From: an uncultured Atopobiaceae bacterium
GTDB taxonomy: Bacteria > Actinomycetota > Coriobacteriia > Coriobacteriales > Atopobiaceae
Direction of reading: 5' to 3'
Assembly: GCA_944321515.1 (NCBI GenBank)
Contig: CALULO010000001.1
Coordinates: 62,001 to 126,000 of the forward strand
DNA length: 64,000 bases
Both the position numbers and the translations under genes were made by a program. Shown in pieces: positions 54,768 through 64,000 of this stretch. A model generated the notes under the pieces. The model saw only the letters and a program-made list of their open reading frames with translations. It was not told the origin of the DNA and made no database searches. Within the stretch, counting starts at the first letter, position 1; the number at the start of each line of letters is the position of its first letter.

Positions 54768-55706
54768 CTACTCCCCTTCCTTGGAAAGCTCGGCGAGAAC
54801 AGCCTGAAGCTGCTCCACGGTCTCGCACGGCAGGGCGGTCACGCCCTCGAGCGTGCGCTTGACGAGGCCCGTAAGGGTCTTGCCGGGACCCACCTCCACG
54901 AAGGTGTCCACGCCCATGGCAGCCATGGCCTCCAGGGTGCGGACCCACTGGACCGGGTTGGCGACCTGGCTGGAGAGCAGCTCCACGCGGGTCGCCTCAT
55001 CCGCCGGGTAGGGCTCGGCCGTACGGTTGGCAAGCACGGGGACCCCGGGCTCGGCGGGTGCGTGGCCATCCGCAAGGTAGGCGGCAAGGCCGCGCTCGGC
55101 CTCGGCCATGAACGGGCTGTGGAAGGCACCGGAGACGGCCACCTTCATGGCGCGGCCACCGGCCTCCTTCACCAGCGCGTCAAGCTTCTCGCAGGCCTCG
55201 GGCGTGCCTGCGACCACGGTCTGCAGCGGGCTGTTGTAGTTGACGGGCCAGCACTGCTCGCCCGCCTCGCCGGCCAGGCGCTCCACGGTGGACGCGTCCA
55301 GCTTCACGACGGCGCGCATGGCGCCGGGGTTCTTCTCTGCCGCGTCGGCCATGAGCTCTGCGCGGTGGCACACGAGCTCGAAGCCCTGCTCGTCGCCATA
55401 GGCGCCCGCGAAGGTGAGCGCTGCGACCTCGCCCAGCGAGAAGCCCGCCACCACGTCCGGCGTCACGCCGTGCGCCGCGAGGGCGCGGGCGGCCGCGAGG
55501 TCCGCGGCGAAGACACAGGGCTGGGTGTTGGCGGTCTGGGCGAGCTCCTCCTTGGTGCCGGTCAGGCACTGCTCGGTGGTGCCGGGGCGCACGGCGTCGG
55601 CCGTCGCAAAGACGGCCTTTGCCGCGGGCTCGGCCTCGATGAGGTCGGCGCACATGCCGGGGTGCTGGGCGCCCTGGCCGGCGAAGAGGAACGCTACTTT
55701 ACCCAT
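54768..55706 (-). CDS. fabD: Malonyl-CoA:ACP transacylase
   Basis: 312 residues. Nucleophile Ser90 in VVAGFSLGEVAALTF, catalytic His in VSGAFHSPFMAEAE and the oxyanion region FLFAGQGAQHPGMC. It loads malonyl groups on ACP. Start is ATG at 55706, within the last codons of fabK (13-base overlap), seven bases after GGAG. Confidence 0.97.
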   Translation of the reverse strand: MGKVAFLFAGQGAQHPGMCADLIEAEPAAKAVFATADAVRPGTTEQCLTGTKEELAQTANTQPCVFAADLAAARALAAHGVTPDVVAGFSLGEVAALTFAGAYGDEQGFELVCHRAELMADAAEKNPGAMRAVVKLDASTVERLAGEAGEQCWPVNYNSPLQTVVAGTPEACEKLDALVKEAGGRAMKVAVSGAFHSPFMAEAERGLAAYLADGHAPAEPGVPVLANRTAEPYPADEATRVELLSSQVANPVQWVRTLEAMAAMGVDTFVEVGPGKTLTGLVKRTLEGVTALPCETVEQLQAVLAELSKEGE

Positions 55707-56638
55707 TGCATGGCTCCAGAAAGGACCTTCTCGGCGCCGTTGACGAGGTCGTCGACGATCTCGAGGGCGCTCTGACGCTCGGTGACCATGCCGGCAATCT
55801 GGCCGCACAGGAAGCTGCCGTGCTCGTAGTCGCCCTCCTTGGCCGCCTTGCGCAGCGCGCCGGTGCCAAAGGCGTTGAGCTCCTCGACCGAGGCACCCTC
55901 GGACTCCTTCTTGAAGTAGGCGTTGGAGAAGGGGCTCTTGAGCGCGCGCACGGGGTGACCGGTGGAGCGGCCGGTGGCGCGAGTGGAGATGTCGTTCGCC
56001 TTGAGCACGAGGTTCTTGTACTCATCGGAGACGGTGCACTCGTCAGCCACGAGGAAGCGCGTCCCCACCTGGACGCCCACGGCGCCAAGCATGAAGGCGG
56101 CGGCAACGCCACGGCCGTCGGCGATGCCACCGGCAGCGATCACGGGAATCTTCACTGCGTCCACGACCTGCGGCACGAGGGCCATCGTGGACGTCTCGCC
56201 GATGTGGCCGCCGGACTCGGTGCCCTCGGCGACCACGGCCACCGCGCCGGCGCGGGCCACGAGCTTGGCCATGGCCACCGAGGCCACCACGGGGATGACC
56301 TTGATGCCGGCCGCGTTCCACGCCTTCATGTACTTCGTGGGGTTGCCGGCGCCCGTCACGACCACGGGGACGTGCTCGTCGATGACCACCTGGGCCACCT
56401 CGTCGGCAAACGGGCTCATCAGCATCACGTTGACGCCGAAGGGCTTGTCGGTCTTGGAACGCAGCTCGTGAATCTGGTCACGCAGCCAGTCGGCGTTCGC
56501 GTTCATCGCGGCGATGATGCCGAGGCCGCCGGCCTCGGAGACGGCGGACGCCAGGGAGGCGTCGGCGATCCAGGCCATCCCGCCCTGGAAGACGGGCTTC
56601 TCGATACCGAGAAGGTCGCAAATGGGGGTGCGCAGCAT
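55694..56638 (-). CDS. fabK: Enoyl-ACP reductase II
   Basis: 314 residues of the FMN-dependent NPD/FabK family: EKPVFQGGMAWIADASLASA, GVNVMLMSPFADEVAQVVID, GTESGGHIGETSTMALVPQV and IAAGGIADGRGVAAAFMLGA. It performs the last reduction of the cycle in place of FabI, which makes such bacteria insensitive to triclosan. It is two bases after acpP. Confidence 0.96.
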   Translation of the reverse strand: MLRTPICDLLGIEKPVFQGGMAWIADASLASAVSEAGGLGIIAAMNANADWLRDQIHELRSKTDKPFGVNVMLMSPFADEVAQVVIDEHVPVVVTGAGNPTKYMKAWNAAGIKVIPVVASVAMAKLVARAGAVAVVAEGTESGGHIGETSTMALVPQVVDAVKIPVIAAGGIADGRGVAAAFMLGAVGVQVGTRFLVADECTVSDEYKNLVLKANDISTRATGRSTGHPVRALKSPFSNAYFKKESEGASVEELNAFGTGALRKAAKEGDYEHGSFLCGQIAGMVTERQSALEIVDDLVNGAEKVLSGAMQWVK

Positions 56639-56640
56639 AA

Positions 56641-56877
56641 CTAGTTCTCCAGAAGTGCATCGACCATGTCGACGAACTCGCCGATCGTGGTGGGGTTGGA
56701 CTCGGCGTCGATCTCGATGCCGAACTCGTCCTCGCAGGCCATGACGGCCTCAACGGTGGCGAGGCTGTCGAGGCCGACCTCGGCGAGCGTGGTCTCGGAG
56801 GTGAGCTCGACGTCGTCAAGGCCGCCCTGCTCGCGGACGATCGCGCACACGCGCTCGAAGGTGCTCTGGTCTGCCAT
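56641..56877 (-). CDS. acpP: Acyl carrier protein
   Basis: 78 residues. The phosphopantetheine serine lies in EVGLDSLATVEAVMACEDEF, within the acidic helix II typical of ACP. It carries growing chains between all Fab enzymes. GAAGGAG precedes the start; 82 bases separate it from fabH. Confidence 0.97.
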   Translation of the reverse strand: MADQSTFERVCAIVREQGGLDDVELTSETTLAEVGLDSLATVEAVMACEDEFGIEIDAESNPTTIGEFVDMVDALLEN

Positions 56878-56959
56878 TTGGTTCTCCTTCTTTTCCATGC
56901 GCCCAGCGGGCGCTCCAATGGACGGTTGGTGCGGCGATGGCCGCGAGGTGCGCCGGCGG

Positions 56960-57919
56960 CTAGCCCCAGCGCAGGAGGGTGGCGCCCACGTCAAGCCCGG
57001 CGCCAAAGCCCACCAGCGCCACGAGCTGACCGGCCGCGAGCTCGCCCGAGCGGGCGAGGCGGTCCAGTGCGAGCGGGATGCACGCGCTGGAGATGTTGCC
57101 GGTCTCCGAGAGCACGCGAGCGACCTTGGCGTCATCGATCCCGAGGCGCGCGACGCCCGAGGCGAGGATGCGCTCGTTCGCCTGGTGGAAGACGAAGTGG
57201 TCAATCTGGTCAAGCGTCACGCCCGACTGGTCGCAGAGCTCGTGCACGGAGTCCACGATGGCGTTGACGCCAAACTTGAAGACGCGGCGGCCCTCCATGG
57301 AGAGGACGCTCGCAGGATGGTCGGTTTGGTCGAACGGGGAGCTGCCGGCAATGCCGGGCGCGTCCAGGACGGCCACGCCAGGCTCGGTGGTGAGGCTTGT
57401 GGCCAGGGGGCTCTCCCCGCCCGCCTCGAGAACGGCGGCGGCCGCGCCGTCACCGAAGAGCACGCAGGTGGCGCGGTCGGTCCAGTCCACCATGCGGCTC
57501 ATCTTCTCCGCGGAGACAACGAGCGCGCGCCGCGCCCGTCCGCGCACGAACCACCCGTCGGCGGTATCCAGCGCGAAGACGAAGCCCGCACAGGCGGCGG
57601 AGACGTCGAAGGAGGGGCAGTGCGCGCCCAGGCCCTCGGCTATGACGCACGCCTCGGCGGGAATCAGGTGGTCGCCGCTCGTCGTCGAGCAGACGATCAG
57701 GTCGAGCTGCTCTGCGGTGACGCCAGCCGCCTCGAGCGCGCGGCGGGAGGCCTCCACGGCCAGCTCGTCAAGCGTCTCTGTAGTGCATACGCGCCGGCTG
57801 GAGATGCCGGTACGCGTTGAGATCCACTCGTCGGAGGTATCGAGAAACTCCGAGAGGTCGTCGTTGGTGACCGAGCGGGCCGGAAGCGCCGACCCCGTTC
57901 CCAGTACGCGAAATCCCAC
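56960..57919 (-). CDS. fabH: 3-oxoacyl-ACP synthase III
   Basis: 319 residues. Catalytic Cys110 in DVSAACAGFVFALD, His in FVFHQANERILASG and Asn in ETGNISSACIPLAL. It starts chains by joining acetyl-CoA with malonyl-ACP. GTG at 57919 is preferred because GGAAGG lies seven bases before it and the frame then opens at the conserved GFRVLGTGSALPARSV; an ATG at 57934 (five codons longer) has no ribosome site. First enzyme gene of the operon. Confidence 0.95.
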   Translation of the reverse strand: MGFRVLGTGSALPARSVTNDDLSEFLDTSDEWISTRTGISSRRVCTTETLDELAVEASRRALEAAGVTAEQLDLIVCSTTSGDHLIPAEACVIAEGLGAHCPSFDVSAACAGFVFALDTADGWFVRGRARRALVVSAEKMSRMVDWTDRATCVLFGDGAAAAVLEAGGESPLATSLTTEPGVAVLDAPGIAGSSPFDQTDHPASVLSMEGRRVFKFGVNAIVDSVHELCDQSGVTLDQIDHFVFHQANERILASGVARLGIDDAKVARVLSETGNISSACIPLALDRLARSGELAAGQLVALVGFGAGLDVGATLLRWG

Positions 57920-57934
57920 CTGCCCGCCTTCCAT

Positions 57935-58196
57935 CGCCGTTGTTAACGCGTCAACATCTCACTGAAATAGGCTAGCCAAAAGGGCCCTGACGTGGGGAGC
58001 TCTTTTCTTAAGCTCCTCCATTTTGCCACGATGTCTCCATATCGGAAATCCTCGCCCGCGAGCGTCCCGCGAACGTCGGGCTGACGTGGTTCACGCCCCC
58101 GACTCGCCGTCCGGCGCTCGACTTCGTTATCCTGACATGCGTGTTGTCGACTGGGCCCACGCGCCTTTGGGCCCGATGGCATGAGGAGCGATTCGC
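57935..58196. promoter_or_regulatory. Divergent control region of fabH and birA
   Basis: All fab/acc genes and birA must be driven from here. No strong consensus promoter can be fixed by eye, and no obvious FapR or FabT box is present. A short open frame that may be a leader peptide lies at 57943-58029. Confidence 0.4.
57943..58029 (-). CDS. Possible 28-residue leader peptide before fabH
   Basis: GTG at 58029 with GGAG five bases upstream opens VAKWRSLRKELPTSGPFWLA and eight more residues, ending with TAA eight bases before the fabH ATG. It could couple fabH translation to upstream reading or be chance. No homology is apparent. Alternative overlapping short frames exist in the same place. 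Confidence 0.25.
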   Translation of the reverse strand: MAKWRSLRKELPTSGPFWLAYFSEMLTR

Positions 58197-58949
58197 ATGA
58201 CGCTGCCGGCGATAGACGTGGTTGAGAGCATCGGTTCCACCAACGACGCCGTCCTTGCGCTGGGCCGCAGGGGCGCACCGTGTGGGACGGCCGTGGTGTC
58301 GCGTCGGCAGACGGCGGGAAGGGGGCGGCGCGGCCACGCCTGGGAGTCCCCGGAGGGGAACCTCTACCTCTCCGTGCTGCTCCGGCCAAAAGTTGCGCCC
58401 TCGCGCCTTCCGGGGCTGGCCGCGGCGTGCGGACTCGGCGTCCTCGATTCCCTGCGCGTTCTCAACCTATGCAATGAGCCCCAGCTCAAGTGGCCCAACG
58501 ACGTCCTTGTCCGAGACCGGAAGCTCGCCGGGATCCTCGTGGAGGCCTCCCGTGACAACACCGGCGAGGCCTTCGCCGTCTGCGGTGTCGGGATCAACGT
58601 GGCCCAGGCGCCGCGGGGCCTGGCGGCCACGTCGCTCACCGAGCTCGTGGCGCCCGGGGCCGCACCGTCCTTCTCGCCGCTTGCCCGCGCCCTCAGGGAC
58701 GCCGTCGCGGCCCGCGTGGACGCGTGGGCGGCTATGCCGGGTGCAGAGCCTCTCTCGGGCATACGGGACGACTACGTCTCGGCCCTTGCCTGGCGCGGGA
58801 GGGAGGTCGTGGCGCTGGCGCCGGACGGGCGCCCGCTCGTGCGCGGCCGACTCGCCGACGTCGACACCTGGGGCCGCGCTGTGCTGGAGACCGCAGACGG
58901 GCCCGCGTCCTTCACGTCGGAGCAGGCGTCGCTTCGCCCGGTTGCGTAG
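58197..58949 (+). CDS. birA: Biotin-[acetyl-CoA-carboxylase] ligase
   Basis: 250 residues. The adenylation motif GRGRRGHAW and KWPNDVLVRDRKLAGILVE are diagnostic, with SIGSTND at the start and a C-terminal SH3-like domain. It activates biotin and joins it to AccB Lys123. The N-terminal helix-turn-helix of E. coli BirA is absent, so it is an enzyme only, not a repressor. GAGGAG precedes the ATG. Divergent from the fab operon. Confidence 0.95.
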   Translation: MTLPAIDVVESIGSTNDAVLALGRRGAPCGTAVVSRRQTAGRGRRGHAWESPEGNLYLSVLLRPKVAPSRLPGLAAACGLGVLDSLRVLNLCNEPQLKWPNDVLVRDRKLAGILVEASRDNTGEAFAVCGVGINVAQAPRGLAATSLTELVAPGAAPSFSPLARALRDAVAARVDAWAAMPGAEPLSGIRDDYVSALAWRGREVVALAPDGRPLVRGRLADVDTWGRAVLETADGPASFTSEQASLRPVA

Positions 58950-59044
58950 CCCCCGCGACGCCCCCTCCCCGCGACGCGCCGAGCCGCGGGCCGTCGAATC
59001 GTCAGCCGGCGATTGGCGGTCAACGCATCTCACCCATCCATCGC

Positions 59045-59078
59045 AAAAAAAGGCGCCGGCCCCTGAGGGACCGGCGCC
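59045..59078 (-). terminator. Terminator of the rpoBC operon
   Basis: Minus strand: GGCGCCGGTCCC, a short loop, GGGGCCGGCGCC, then seven Ts. Stem of 12 bp with one wobble, 29 bases after the rpoC stop, in the gap between the convergent birA and rpoC genes. An exact GGCGAGAAGAAC word (59096-59107) sits between the stop and the hairpin. Confidence 0.9.
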
Positions 59079-59106
59079 CAGTCACAGCGCTTGCTGGCGA
59101 GAAGAA

Positions 59107-63537
<4,431 letters not shown>

Positions 63538-63542
63538 AGTCG

Positions 63543-64000
<458 letters not shown>

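Overview
The window looks like the chromosome of a high-GC Gram-positive bacterium, most likely a coriobacterium (Atopobiaceae, Olsenella-like). This is inferred from base composition, the zinc-ribbon form of S14, a Firmicutes-style fab/acc operon with FabK and a fused AccD-AccA, an ECF transporter next to L17, an LPXTG-like surface protein and the overall gene order. No rRNA, tRNA or CRISPR array was seen, and no complete mobile element.

Positions 1-9424 are accessory. They hold a BspA-type repeat protein (cut by the window edge), a CbbX/SpoVK-like AAA+ ATPase, a membrane protein with a TIR-like core and TPR-like tail, a 41-residue zinc-ribbon protein and two consecutive membrane proteins with a TIR or TIR-like head and a beta-propeller tail. 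The same 12-bp palindrome lies about 70 bp upstream of three of these genes, so they look like one regulated system, possibly a TIR-based defence or signalling system. A 42-bp-period array of seven repeats, four pointing right and three pointing left, closes this region.

Positions 9425-19568 carry YdcF, YchF, a polyferredoxin, a DUF559-like protein, three family-2 glycosyltransferases, a reduced LCP-like protein and an ArsP-type permease. From 19636 to 38612, on the minus strand (so read right to left), lies the S10-spc-alpha ribosomal block from rplC to rplQ, with secY, adk, map, infA and rpoA, followed by a fused EcfA, EcfT and TruA. The block is unusual in having an intrinsic terminator and a 440-bp gap between rplX and rplE. 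Between rplC and rpsJ sits about 5 kb holding a sortase-type surface protein and an AgrA/LytTR two-component system whose kinase functions are spread over two overlapping genes. The str operon (rpsL, rpsG, fusA, rpsJ) occupies 43849-47203.

Positions 47826-57934 are a complete type II fatty-acid synthesis operon (fabH, acpP, fabK, fabD, fabG, fabF, accB, fabZ, accC, accDA, degV). birA, which attaches biotin to AccB, is divergent from it. The window ends with rpoC and the 3' end of rpoB; RpoC carries a C-terminal extension resembling the alpha-subunit C-terminal domain.

A 12-mer, GGCGAGAAGAAC, occurs ten times and its 9-mer core about 25 times, often between genes and sometimes as inverted pairs. 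This resembles a DNA-uptake or other genome-wide recognition word.
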